Source of the DNA: Leptolyngbya sp. 'hensonii'
Lineage (GTDB): Bacteria > Cyanobacteriota > Cyanobacteriia > GCF-001939115
Direction: 5' to 3'
Assembly (NCBI RefSeq): GCF_001939115.1
Contig: NZ_MQTZ01000041.1
Span: 436,816-500,815 of the forward strand
Length of the DNA stretch: 64,000 nucleotides
Within the stretch, counting starts at the first letter, position 1; every line of letters starts with the position of its first letter. Below, in pieces: positions 9,106-16,843 of the stretch. The notes under the pieces are model-generated. The model saw only the letters and a list, made by a program, of their open reading frames with translations, was not told the DNA's origin and did no database searches. The translations under genes and the position numbers were made by a program.

Positions 9106-9908
9106 TAGAACCCTTCCAGCCCGGTCAGGGTGGCAGGTCCATCTGCTACGGCTGCAATAGAACCCCGGTAGAGGTTGGTCAGGTTGATCTCATAAGTGCC
9201 CCCTCCCCTGACCAGGGTGATACCCTTGCCCCGCTCGGCCACCCCCCCATAGGCCAGGTAGGCATCATAGTTCCTGGACGTGTTGATCAATGTCACCTGT
9301 AGCCGGTTGGGATTGGCCGGTAGGATTACCTGGCTGCCGGTGGATAGAACCCAGTTATGGGCTTCCGAGCCGGTGATTTCTTCAGCGTCTGTAGGCAGGC
9401 TAAATGCCTCCTCTTTGACACTTCCGAAAATAGTTACCCGGTCATCCCCTTCCAGGAAGTTGTGCCCTACGTTGACAATCCTGGCCCCGATCGAACAATC
9501 GTTACTGACGTTAAAAAAACCATCGTCAGTAAAGTAGGGCATCAAGGGGATGTGGTAGTAAGGCAGGCGATTGAGCAGGCTAATACTGGCGATCGGCTGC
9601 CAATCAATCCGACTATTCCGCATTAATAGCTGTAATTCCTTCCTTGGCCCCTTCCACTCTGCATCCCTGACAGCAATCAGCCGATCGGTCCTGGATGCTG
9701 TGATATCCAGGTCTGGGATGGCTGACTCTTCAGTGGAGTTGATATCCACCAGCATTCTTAACCCGGTCAGATAGCCGTTATATCGGATGACGTTAGAACG
9801 CTCATAGGGTGATACCCAACCGGGTGAATAAACTTCTATCAGCTCTCCAGTCGTGGCAGCAGTGAAGGTCTTCAATACCGACACGGTTCTTACAAAGGTT
9901 TGTTGCAT
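9105..9908 (-). CDS. Probable structural (beta-rich) element protein, 267 aa
   Basis: First gene of the leftward operon. The C-terminal 70 residues (LQVTLINTSRNYDAYLAYGG ... GGGTYEINLTNLYRGSIAAV) resemble the small beta domain seen in many virion proteins. The preceding part (PYYHIPLMPYFTDDGFFNV ... DDRVTIFG) is also beta-rich and could be a jelly-roll-like fold, which I cannot confirm. I chose ATG at 9908 because an upstream start at 9956 would run into the divergent gene at 9950; that upstream option remains possible. If 9908 is right, both operons share a promoter region of only 41 bp. Candidate capsid or spike protein. Confidence 0.68.
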   Translation of the reverse strand: MQQTFVRTVSVLKTFTAATTGELIEVYSPGWVSPYERSNVIRYNGYLTGLRMLVDINSTEESAIPDLDITASRTDRLIAVRDAEWKGPRKELQLLMRNSRIDWQPIASISLLNRLPYYHIPLMPYFTDDGFFNVSNDCSIGARIVNVGHNFLEGDDRVTIFGSVKEEAFSLPTDAEEITGSEAHNWVLSTGSQVILPANPNRLQVTLINTSRNYDAYLAYGGVAERGKGITLVRGGGTYEINLTNLYRGSIAAVADGPATLTGLEGF

Positions 9909-9949
9909 AGCATAAAATTTGCATAGTACACAATTACTAGCTTCAATAT

Positions 9950-10312
9950 ATGCCAAGCGATTTAACTTTTAGTGATGCTCAAATTGCCTCCGGTGTGTCT
10001 GGAACCTTTACCTATGACGCTGGTAATGACGATGTCCTGATCTCCGTCAAGAAAATCACTGGCGATAGCTATGCAGCCCTTACAGACACAGGGGTAATTG
10101 AATTTGTCTCCAAACTCCTGAACCTGTGCGAAAAGGCTCAAACCTCAGTGAATGCAACGGCTGTGGCAGGCTCCCGGTTGAATGCTTTCCAGTCCCCGGT
10201 CTATGGAGTCCCCAGTCAGGAAGCGAATGGGGACTTTTACGCCAGTGTCACCTACACAATGATTGCCAGGGCTCCATTAAGCCTGAATGATCCGATCGGA
10301 CCTGTTATCTAA
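9950..10312 (+). CDS. Small element protein A (120 aa), paralogue of the protein at 12049
   Basis: First gene of the rightward operon. It is clearly related to the 114-residue product at 12049. Both carry TGD(S/T)xxALTDTGV(I/L)EF, an AQ(T/E)(S/T)VN segment, and end in (P/V)xNxxIGPVI / NTAVIVGPNI. No family is recognised. Small size, duplication within one element and a position heading the operon make these two the best candidates for abundant repeating structural subunits. Its TAA overlaps the next ATG (TAATG at 10310-10314). Confidence 0.7.
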   Translation: MPSDLTFSDAQIASGVSGTFTYDAGNDDVLISVKKITGDSYAALTDTGVIEFVSKLLNLCEKAQTSVNATAVAGSRLNAFQSPVYGVPSQEANGDFYASVTYTMIARAPLSLNDPIGPVI

Positions 10313-11841
10313 TGGGCATCGTAATTTCGGCTAAGAACCTGCTTAGCCGTGCAACACGGCAATCTGCAACCGGAAACTCTTCTGGCCTGCGTAAAATAAA
10401 CCTGTTTTCAGGCGCAATCACCAAAACGGAGAAGGGCGGCCTGATCCAGCAAATATTTAATGCCGGAGGTAAGTTTATCTCCTGGATTGCTGGGGAAGCA
10501 CTTAAATTTCTCTCCTGGTCTATTACTGGGATTTGGGATTGGGTTGTAGAGAAGACAATTGAGCTATCTCAGTTCAATTGGAATGCTTCGGACCAGGAGT
10601 TGCAGGTAAACCTGCAGTCTGTTAATGAGCAGTTGGGTTCGATTTGGGGGGGATTAACGGGCTCAGGGATTGGCTGGCTAGCTGCCATGGGCCTGGGATT
10701 TGGCGTCTCCCTGGTAGTACCGGTGATCGGCGGTCCCATGCTGGCAAGGTCGATCGCTGGAAAGGTCGCTATCGAAGCTGGCCAGGATCTGACTAGTCGG
10801 CTATTTGCCGCCATATTTCAGACTTTTAATGTGGGGGCAACTAATGCAACAGTCAACACCTACATCAATTTCCGTAAATGGCTGAAAGACCCAAATAACA
10901 AGCTATTGGATAGCCTGTTCCCCAAAGAGACTGCCGCAAAGATACGGAAGGATTGGGGTAAGCAGGGTGGCCCCCAGTGGACGATCGCTAAGGCCATTGA
11001 CGATAAGGTCAACTCTATCAAAAACCCCCTACTCAGGGGTTTCGTACAGGGTTTAACCTCTGAGTCCTTTGAAAGTTTCATTGAGGGTGGGTATGTTGTT
11101 GCCTATGAACTTGAGAATGCCTATGAGCAGGCGAAACTAGCTAGGCAGACTTCCCGTGGTGGGGAGAAGGAAATTATTCTGGTTCCTGATCGGGAAGTAC
11201 CAGAAGAGACAATAGTGTTAACCGGCAACAAGGAAACCACAATTCAGGAGGTACAAACCGCCCTCACCTCCCACCGGCTTGTTTATAACCGGGATGTCGG
11301 GATGATTGCCGGGGAAGCCTACCGGGATGACGCCCATGCCCCCGTTGCATCTCTGAGGCAGTTAAAAATAGTCTTCAAGGCAAAGGCTAAACCTCCATAC
11401 CGGGATGCTAAAGGTAATCGCCCCCGTGAAACCTATTGCACCATCTCTGATGTGGATCGCGGGTTGACCTGGGGAAAGGTCAAGTTTGCCGCTAAGCATT
11501 GGACATGGGGCAAGTGCTATGCAGTAGGAAGGTTTGCTAGTCGCCGCAAGATGGTTGTCTACGGTGCAACTGAAACAGAGGCAGAGAGAAAACTTAAGGA
11601 ATTGGCGGTTCTAAGCTCATCCCGGTTGCTTACCGTTCGCACAGGTACAGAGCGGGAAGTTGATGCCAGGAAACGTAAAAAGCCGGTCGAGATGTATCCG
11701 GCCTACGCAATCCTAATCACGCTATCCCCATCCCCTACCGGAAAGGTTGTAACCATTGACGGCAAGCAGTACAAGCGTGAGCAAGTTCGCGTCAACCTGT
11801 ACCCAGATGAAGAACCAAAAGACTCTCCAAAACTGAGCTAG
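10312..11841 (+). CDS. Membrane-associated element protein with glycine-rich hydrophobic hairpin (509 aa)
   Basis: No family is recognised. An amphipathic aromatic stretch (about 50-85, FISWIAGEALKFLSW) is followed by a strongly hydrophobic, glycine-rich pair of segments (about 115-155, GIGWLAAMGLGFGVSLVVPV). The C-terminal half is soluble and basic, with several Lys/Arg-rich blocks and an aromatic core (KHWTWGKCYAVGRFASRRK). No Walker A motif is present. It could insert into the host membrane during entry or particle assembly, or sit in a particle's internal membrane; both are inference. It overlaps the upstream stop by one base and is followed by a terminator. Confidence 0.7.
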   Translation: MGIVISAKNLLSRATRQSATGNSSGLRKINLFSGAITKTEKGGLIQQIFNAGGKFISWIAGEALKFLSWSITGIWDWVVEKTIELSQFNWNASDQELQVNLQSVNEQLGSIWGGLTGSGIGWLAAMGLGFGVSLVVPVIGGPMLARSIAGKVAIEAGQDLTSRLFAAIFQTFNVGATNATVNTYINFRKWLKDPNNKLLDSLFPKETAAKIRKDWGKQGGPQWTIAKAIDDKVNSIKNPLLRGFVQGLTSESFESFIEGGYVVAYELENAYEQAKLARQTSRGGEKEIILVPDREVPEETIVLTGNKETTIQEVQTALTSHRLVYNRDVGMIAGEAYRDDAHAPVASLRQLKIVFKAKAKPPYRDAKGNRPRETYCTISDVDRGLTWGKVKFAAKHWTWGKCYAVGRFASRRKMVVYGATETEAERKLKELAVLSSSRLLTVRTGTEREVDARKRKKPVEMYPAYAILITLSPSPTGKVVTIDGKQYKREQVRVNLYPDEEPKDSPKLS

Positions 11842-11862
11842 AAACCATCAAATTTCCCATGC

Positions 11863-11890
11863 AAAAAGACTGCATAGACAGGCTTTTTCT
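11863..11890 (+). terminator. Probable intrinsic terminator after the 509-aa gene
   Basis: The hairpin AAAAAGACTG / CAGGCTTTTT has one internal mismatch, a 6-nt loop and a run of T on the 3' arm, 22 bp after the stop codon. It separates the first two-gene unit from the second structural unit beginning at 12049. Confidence 0.5.
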
Positions 11891-11957
11891 TATGCTCGAT
11901 TTTGCGGCACATAATATGCCATGCCATGAACTGCAGGCGATTTTCCCGAATGAAAAC

Positions 11958-11969
11958 CGGTGATCACCG
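11958..11969. promoter_or_regulatory. Palindrome CGGTGATCACCG upstream of the second structural unit
   Basis: A perfect 12-bp palindrome lies 80 bp before the start at 12049. Its core GTGATCAC uses the same half-sites (GATCAC / GTGATC) as the repeats in the initiator gene at 18515-18592, in inverted order. It could be an operator read by an element-encoded regulator or by the initiator; this is inference. Confidence 0.35.
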
Positions 11970-12048
11970 ATTAAGTATTAATACAGATGTTCTATCTCTG
12001 CGACTACTTACACAATCGGAGTATCACCCATGAGAGGAAATACTCACT

Positions 12049-12393
12049 ATGGCCGCTAAAACTGATTTGACCTGGCAGGAATTGCAGGATGAGTTACCCG
12101 CCAATTCAATCACCGTGTCCGGTGGAAAGGTTGTGATTGATGTTGGAGTACTGACTGGGGACACCGTTGATGCCTTGACTGACACCGGGGTGTTGGAATT
12201 TCTCTATAAGATCCGGGAAGCTGCAGGTTTAGCCCAGGAAACTGTAAACGAAACTCAGGTAGATGGTGAGAAGCTCGATTCCTTCCCCGGCTTCACCTTC
12301 TCCCCTGTGATCGATGGCTACGTTGAAGTCAGTCAGACCTCATCCTTTAAGCTACCTGTCAACACTGCTGTAATCGTTGGTCCCAATATCTAA
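12049..12393 (+). CDS. Small element protein B (114 aa), paralogue of the protein at 9950
   Basis: Homologous to the 120-residue protein at 9950 across the central and C-terminal region (ALTDTGVLEFLYKI; ending NTAVIVGPNI). The N-terminus differs. A GAGAGGAAA ribosome-binding site lies 8 bp before the ATG. No family is recognised. The pair could be major and minor subunits of the same structure or the product of a duplication with specialisation. The next gene starts 52 bp downstream in the same direction. Confidence 0.7.
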   Translation: MAAKTDLTWQELQDELPANSITVSGGKVVIDVGVLTGDTVDALTDTGVLEFLYKIREAAGLAQETVNETQVDGEKLDSFPGFTFSPVIDGYVEVSQTSSFKLPVNTAVIVGPNI

Positions 12394-12445
12394 TCTGACC
12401 TGACGAATCTTTTATCCAATCTATAAAGCAGTGAGGTAAGCAACT

Positions 12446-13033
12446 ATGGCACGTCGCAGAGGGGAAAGGGTCCCCGTTTTTGTTAATTTGACCAATGGCC
12501 TGAAATACGGTTTCCAGACCCAGAAAACCACCTTTGGTTCCCATGGTAAGGAGTTAGGGCAGACAGCCTACACCACCCAGACCGGAGTGTTCTTTGGTGC
12601 CAATTCACCCAAACCCAATCGGGCGACAAAGATATTCGCTACTGGATCAGAATCAAGTTTTTGCTCTGCAGCCAAAGAAGCTGCCCTGAAAAAAGCCGAA
12701 TGGGTGATCACCAAAAAATCAAGCCGTAGAGGTATCAAATCAGCCGGAATCACCAGAACTGTTTACGTTGATATGCCCGGTGATTACAAGTACGCATGGA
12801 ACCTAACCGCCGCTGAATTTGATTTGGCTCCAATACTGGGATTCCAGCAGGCTACAGGCTCTATGCCTGATTTGGTTTGGGGTAGCTATCCCAAACCCCC
12901 CCGTGCTTCTAAGCAAACCCCCGATGGCAGGGTGAGCACTTTTTGTAAACCACAGGGCACGGTCATTGACAAGGCTGTAGCTGCTGGGTTTTCAGTCAGC
13001 GCGATCGACTATGACCTCATCCCCAACGCCTAA
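12446..13033 (+). CDS. Element protein, unknown (195 aa)
   Basis: No family is recognised. It is basic and rich in Lys, Ser and Thr, begins MARRRGERVPVFVNLTNG, and has little predicted helix, suggesting a beta-rich structural protein. Two cysteines are present (SFCSAAKEAA and STFCKPQG). It is preceded by GAGG 11 bp before the ATG. Its end overlaps the next gene by 23 bp, placing it in the rightward operon of probable particle genes. Confidence 0.62.
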   Translation: MARRRGERVPVFVNLTNGLKYGFQTQKTTFGSHGKELGQTAYTTQTGVFFGANSPKPNRATKIFATGSESSFCSAAKEAALKKAEWVITKKSSRRGIKSAGITRTVYVDMPGDYKYAWNLTAAEFDLAPILGFQQATGSMPDLVWGSYPKPPRASKQTPDGRVSTFCKPQGTVIDKAVAAGFSVSAIDYDLIPNA

Positions 13034-13262
13034 CAGTCCCCTGATTCTGCCTGGACATCCCCTGTTTGACCTGACCCTGGCCAGTCCTCCCCCTAACTGG
13101 GGGGAAGTGGCTGCCAGGGATGGCAACACCTACGCTCTTGTCGCAGAACCCGGGTCGGGTATCATGCGACCGGCAACTCAGGCAGAACTGGAGGATTACC
13201 TCTATGGGGGTGAGTACGACGAACGCATGGACGAAATAGGTGAATGGGATGACCTGGATTAG
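13011..13262 (+). CDS. Small acidic element protein (83 aa)
   Basis: It begins MTSSPTPNSPLILPGHPLFD, and the C-terminus is strongly acidic (LYGGEYDERMDEIGEWDDLD). No domain is recognised. It overlaps the previous gene by 23 bp and is followed 4 bp later by the next start. The pairing of a basic 195-residue protein with this acidic partner could indicate a complex, which is speculation. Confidence 0.58.
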   Translation: MTSSPTPNSPLILPGHPLFDLTLASPPPNWGEVAARDGNTYALVAEPGSGIMRPATQAELEDYLYGGEYDERMDEIGEWDDLD

Positions 13263-13266
13263 CGTC

Positions 13267-13614
13267 ATGTCTCTCTCTGTTAAAAGCAACTGGAGTTTTT
13301 CAGCCCCAGTAGAGGGCAGTTTATTTCGTGTTGCCCATTCCACCGGCCCCGGTGGGGTGTATTGGGGTCGTAGGGGGTTGATTGCTCAAGCCAGGTTCTC
13401 CAGTAGTGGTGACGATCCGGAGCTGATCGACATTAGTCGGGTGTACGCAAAACCAGAGAAGGATCTGTTCATCTTAGTTTCTCCCTTCCCTTCCGGGGAA
13501 AGGAGAATCGCTTTCAGGGGGACAAGGTTTTCAATCCCATGGGATGTCTCAATCCATGTGGACCCTGATTACTTGCCACCAGATTTGAATCTGACTTTTC
13601 TCGTCAATTCCTGA
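13267..13614 (+). CDS. Beta-rich element protein, unknown (115 aa)
   Basis: I chose ATG at 13267, just after the previous TAG; a GTG at 13240 in the same frame would overlap the previous gene. The sequence alternates hydrophobic and polar residues (LFILVSPFPSGERRIAFRG), as in beta-sandwich proteins, and has glycine/proline turns. No family is recognised. It is part of the rightward structural operon; the next ATG begins 6 bp after its stop codon. Confidence 0.6.
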   Translation: MSLSVKSNWSFSAPVEGSLFRVAHSTGPGGVYWGRRGLIAQARFSSSGDDPELIDISRVYAKPEKDLFILVSPFPSGERRIAFRGTRFSIPWDVSIHVDPDYLPPDLNLTFLVNS

Positions 13615-13619
13615 CAATC

Positions 13620-14369
13620 ATGGCAGCTATTAACTTTTACTCGATCGATGATTTGGCATCCCTGTTAGGGGGTGCCATTCCCGCAGTAGGGGTTGACGCA
13701 TACCTGGTTAAGGTGGGAGCTTACTCTGCCCATGCTGGGGATAGGATACTGGCCAGCCTGGGGGCTAATTGGACCCTAACCCTTCCTGCCTCACCAGAGG
13801 AAGGCGATTTTGTGGAAATCGAAACCATGAAATCAAACTTCCTCTTAACAATCGCCCGCAACGGCAATCTCCTGAACGGGCAGTCCCGTGATGGGCTTCT
13901 GCGGGGCGGAAATCACCGGGTGCTGATCTACTCAGGCGCGGTTTCAGGGTGGTACTGTGCGCCCAACGTGATAAACCTGTCCTACCTCAAGACAGTTACC
14001 GCAAGCGGCTGGAGTCCCACACCAGGGCATCTCAGCTACGCAACCGATGGAAACATCGCAACGGCTACCGATCTGGGCTCCCCCCCAAACGACAACGTGA
14101 GATGTCGGTTTGTCGTCGATCTGGGTGTAATTAGTTCCGGGACCTTCACCGCCACGGTTGTAACTGACCAGGGTGGCGGTGGGTTTCAACTGGGAATCGA
14201 GCATTCCCCGAATGGAAGTTCCTGGACCCAGTTAACGGAAGACATAATTGCTGTCACTAAAAATAGCTATGTTTTTTCGGCTGCGGTTAACAACAGGTAC
14301 ATCAGTTTCTATGCTGTGCAACTTAGTGGAGATGCCCGACTGGGTATCCAGGAGTTCGAGCTTTTATGA
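13620..14369 (+). CDS. Adhesin/fibre-like element protein with discoidin-like C-terminus (249 aa)
   Basis: The N-terminal half (about 30-110) resembles fibre tip modules that end virion proteins (GANWTLTLPASPEEGDFVEI, then DGLLRGGNHRVLIYSG). The C-terminal half (about 120-249) has the rhythm of an F5/8-type (discoidin-like) carbohydrate-binding sandwich: a start TASGWSPTPGHLSYATDGN, a middle FVVDLGV and an end YAVQLSGDARLGIQEFEL. I infer binding to a surface sugar. Together with the 313-residue protein it gives the element two candidate receptor-binding proteins. Its stop overlaps the next gene by 4 bp. Confidence 0.6.
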   Translation: MAAINFYSIDDLASLLGGAIPAVGVDAYLVKVGAYSAHAGDRILASLGANWTLTLPASPEEGDFVEIETMKSNFLLTIARNGNLLNGQSRDGLLRGGNHRVLIYSGAVSGWYCAPNVINLSYLKTVTASGWSPTPGHLSYATDGNIATATDLGSPPNDNVRCRFVVDLGVISSGTFTATVVTDQGGGGFQLGIEHSPNGSSWTQLTEDIIAVTKNSYVFSAAVNNRYISFYAVQLSGDARLGIQEFELL

Positions 14370-14941
14370 CACCCTTTGTAACAACGATCGCTCAATCGCC
14401 CCCACCCCCCCAGCTACCCCCGGTATCCCCTGGTCTGGGGGATTTTGCCGCAATCTCCCTGATCGTTGCAGCGATCGGGACAGTGGCAAAACAAGCGTGG
14501 GAGTACTTTGTCCAGAAGGATAAGCAAGAGTCGGGTTTGACTGACACCCTGATCAATGACCTGCGAAACAACCAGGCGAAGATTATCTCCGACGTGACCC
14601 AGGGAATGGATCGGCTGGCTGCAGCCTACAAGGAAACAGCACTGGAGAGTCGCGCTGACTTTAGGTCGGCGATTGAGGAACTAAGAAAGGGGGAAGCCGG
14701 TCTGCAGGGTGCCGTAGTGCACCTGGGGCAGACAATCGGCCAGGATGTTCAGGCAAACCTTAAGACTCAAACACTGTTGTACGAATCCCACCGGAGTGCA
14801 ATGGAGGAATTGAAGTTCAATTTAAGAGCTCTACACGAGAGAGCGGATCGGTGGGAAGTTGTTCTTAAGCAGCTCTGCGAGGGTAATTGCAACTACCCAG
14901 CAGACCGACCAAATCGGAACAGCTCGGACTTTCCAGGTTAA
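14366..14941 (+). CDS. Membrane-anchored coiled-coil element protein (191 aa)
   Basis: A proline-rich N-terminus (PPPPQLPPVSPG) is followed by one hydrophobic segment (about 25-45, FAAISLIVAAIGTVAKQAW). A long helical, probably coiled-coil region runs from about 50 to 175, and a short Cys pair CEGNC lies near the end. A single membrane anchor with a long coiled coil is compatible with a lysis accessory protein or an injection/tethering protein, but no family is recognised. ATGA overlap with the previous gene indicates coupled translation. Confidence 0.62.
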   Translation: MTPFVTTIAQSPPPPQLPPVSPGLGDFAAISLIVAAIGTVAKQAWEYFVQKDKQESGLTDTLINDLRNNQAKIISDVTQGMDRLAAAYKETALESRADFRSAIEELRKGEAGLQGAVVHLGQTIGQDVQANLKTQTLLYESHRSAMEELKFNLRALHERADRWEVVLKQLCEGNCNYPADRPNRNSSDFPG

Positions 14942-14953
14942 AAGGAGGCAATT

Positions 14954-15250
14954 GTGAGAGTACCCCTTGGTTATGTGCAAGCAGTTTCGTTGGCTATTAA
15001 GTGCGAAGCAATTCGCGACATTGTAGAAAAAGCCAAAGCAGACGGAAAAGTATCTACAGAGGAGTGGATATGCATTTGTATTGCTGCCACTCAAACAGTT
15101 TTAGGGATATTCGGTGAACAAATTCCGTCTGAGGTTGTGAGTGATATTCAGGGGATAGGTAAGGCTCTGAATGATATTGGCGATCTCAATGCTGAAGGCT
15201 TAAACCAGACGGTTAAATCCCTTCAGGAGGTGACTTGGAAGGAATCCTAA
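14954..15250 (+). CDS. Small helical element protein (98 aa)
   Basis: A strong AGGAGG lies 6 bp before a GTG start. The sequence is mostly alpha-helical (AIRDIVEKAKADGKVSTEEW) and has a hydrophobic segment with two cysteines (ICICIAATQTVLGIFG). It could be membrane-associated. No family is recognised. It is the last gene of the rightward block; the neighbouring gene on the other strand ends 2 bp beyond it. Confidence 0.6.
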   Translation: MRVPLGYVQAVSLAIKCEAIRDIVEKAKADGKVSTEEWICICIAATQTVLGIFGEQIPSEVVSDIQGIGKALNDIGDLNAEGLNQTVKSLQEVTWKES

Positions 15251-15251
15251 C

Positions 15252-15581
15252 TCACCCGTGACCATTGCCCTGACTGCGAAGCTGGGACTGGAGGTATTCC
15301 CAAATTCGTCTGATCTCTTCCCTGTCTCTGGCCCCTTCTTCGATCGTTTGTACCACCAGACCGGCCAATTGATTGACGTTGGTTGTTAACTGCTCAACGT
15401 TTAACTCAATCCGATCGAGTCGTTCTTCGGCCTGTCGGTATCGTTCTTCGGCCTGTCGGTGTCGTTCTTCAGCCTGTCGGTGTTGTTCTTCAGAACGCTC
15501 ACATTGTCGGGCCACAGTCAGAAGGATTTCCTTGACTGTTTCCAGGTCATTTTCAACATTTTCCAGACGTTCTGCCGTCAT
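15252..15581 (-). CDS. Coiled-coil protein with tandem heptads (109 aa)
   Basis: The protein is almost entirely coiled coil. The middle holds four near-identical heptads (HRQAEER / YRQAEER), encoded by a 21-bp tandem repeat near 15420-15490. Similar short coiled-coil proteins occur widely in cyanobacterial chromosomes, usually of unknown function. It directly follows the 128-residue membrane gene (adjacent, 0 bp between them) and so is probably co-transcribed with it and the repressor. Confidence 0.65.
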   Translation of the reverse strand: MTAERLENVENDLETVKEILLTVARQCERSEEQHRQAEERHRQAEERYRQAEERLDRIELNVEQLTTNVNQLAGLVVQTIEEGARDREEIRRIWEYLQSQLRSQGNGHG

Positions 15582-15968
15582 TTACTTCACCACAGGTTTT
15601 CCATCATCGGGGTTCAATCCAGCCTTGCGCCTCAACTGCCTGACCTCATCCCAGATAGGCCAGCGAACAAATGCGATCATCAAGAAAGCCAGGAAAATTA
15701 CAAACCCAGAGCCACCAGTTACAAAATTAGTGATTTCAGAAGGGTCACCAAACAGGCGAATACTTGCTGGAATCAGGAAAAAAGGTTGAACCGCTGACCC
15801 CCACAGAATCCAGTGAACTCCACCATCAAACCCTGCCTTGCTGATGATGCGATCGCAGGGCAGACCCCAGACCAGGAGAACCACCAGGGTATAGGCTACA
15901 GCCCATACAATCATACCGGTCAAGCTTCCTGTCAACCGCCCAAGTTCAGACGCAAGAGCATCTAGCAT
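15582..15968 (-). CDS. Small membrane protein (128 aa)
   Basis: There are three hydrophobic stretches: about 16-35 (GMIVWAVAYTLVVLLVWGL), 52-70 (around ILWGSAVQPFFLIP) and 85-103 (SGFVIFLAFLMIAFVRW). A basic cytoplasmic-looking tail follows. No family is recognised. It lies between the XRE repressor (its start is 1 bp after that gene's stop) and the coiled-coil gene. A membrane protein expressed with a repressor is often a superinfection-exclusion or defence factor; that is inference from position. Confidence 0.6.
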   Translation of the reverse strand: MLDALASELGRLTGSLTGMIVWAVAYTLVVLLVWGLPCDRIISKAGFDGGVHWILWGSAVQPFFLIPASIRLFGDPSEITNFVTGGSGFVIFLAFLMIAFVRWPIWDEVRQLRRKAGLNPDDGKPVVK

Positions 15969-15969
15969 G

Positions 15970-16344
15970 TTATTTACCTTCAGCTACTGTGGCAAGGCGA
16001 TCTCCTACAGCCCTAACAACTTTAGCGAACTTGTCATCAGGAAGACATTTAATTTGCTCAACCATCTTGTCAATGCCGGACATAGGGGGCAGCTCTCCCC
16101 CGGAAAGATAGGTGATCATCTCATCCAAAGTGTAACCAGCGCTAGCGGCAATCTTTAGGAGGTTCCTAGTATCTGGGACAGTCGATTGATCTTCCCAGTC
16201 ACGCACTGTAGTTCCTGCAACCCCTAATTTCCTTCCGTATGCTCTCTGACTTAACCTTTGCGTAGAGCGAACACCCCTGATCAAATTTGCCAGCCTTTCT
16301 CTGGCTTCAAGGCTTAATTCCACAGTATTGCTGTACACACACAT
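15970..16344 (-). CDS. XRE-type HTH transcriptional repressor
   Basis: A helix-turn-helix of the Cro/CI type occupies about residues 20-65 (SQRAYGRKLGVAGTTVRDWE), followed by a helical region likely used for dimerisation. At 124 residues it is in the range of phage repressors without a self-cleavage domain; I see no Ser-Lys peptidase motif. I chose ATG at 16344; a GTG sits one codon upstream. It is divergent from the RHH gene at 16451, across a 106-bp region with repeated half-sites, the layout of a lysogeny switch. Confidence 0.82.
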   Translation of the reverse strand: MCVYSNTVELSLEARERLANLIRGVRSTQRLSQRAYGRKLGVAGTTVRDWEDQSTVPDTRNLLKIAASAGYTLDEMITYLSGGELPPMSGIDKMVEQIKCLPDDKFAKVVRAVGDRLATVAEGK

Positions 16345-16450
16345 CACTTCCTGCTACTAAGCATAGATTACCCACTGGTGTAAGTAACTCACAGTAGTTG
16401 ATTGCTAAAAACAGCAGTTAACTATATGCTGTGATTGAACAGCATTTTTG
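16345..16450. promoter_or_regulatory. Divergent promoter/operator region of the element switch
   Basis: This region lies between the XRE repressor and the RHH gene. It contains ACAGCA and TGCTGT arms around GTTAACTATA (about 16412-16433), and a third half-site in GAACAGCAT just downstream. Three half-sites near two divergent starts suggest repressor binding. The exact -10/-35 boxes are not clear to me. Confidence 0.45.
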
Positions 16451-16843
16451 ATGTCTATGGAAACCACTCGATTACAGCTTCTTATTCCTGTGGAGATTGA
16501 CATACAACTTAGGGTTGAAGCGGCCAGGAACAGGCAATCAATCAGCCAATTAGCTACTGCCGCATTCATCACCTATCTATCCTTCCTTGAGGAAAGCTCT
16601 AACAAAGAGCCGGAGTGTGATTTACAGCTTCTGGTAGGTGATTATTTTGAGACTCGCAGCAAGTCCATCCTGAAGCTCCAGGGCTTCACAGAATTGGGCG
16701 ATTGCCTGTTCCTGCACGTTGACTCTGGGGTGAAATTGCCACCCATCCCCAGATCTATGGCTAAGTCCCGGTTACGAAATATCTCTGATTGTGCCTGGGA
16801 TAAGCCCATCACAGACCTGACTGTGGAGATTTGCGCGTCATGA
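16451..16843 (+). CDS. Ribbon-helix-helix-like regulator (130 aa)
   Basis: The N-terminus (TTRLQLLIPVEIDIQLRVEA then RQSISQLATAAFITYL) has the strand-helix-helix pattern of CopG/Arc-type DNA-binding proteins. The C-terminal 70 residues are not recognised. ATG at 16451 is preferred over a TTG one codon upstream. As the first gene of the rightward early block, opposite the XRE repressor, it may play the Cro-like or activator role of the switch. Its stop overlaps the next gene by 4 bp. Confidence 0.6.
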   Translation: MSMETTRLQLLIPVEIDIQLRVEAARNRQSISQLATAAFITYLSFLEESSNKEPECDLQLLVGDYFETRSKSILKLQGFTELGDCLFLHVDSGVKLPPIPRSMAKSRLRNISDCAWDKPITDLTVEICAS

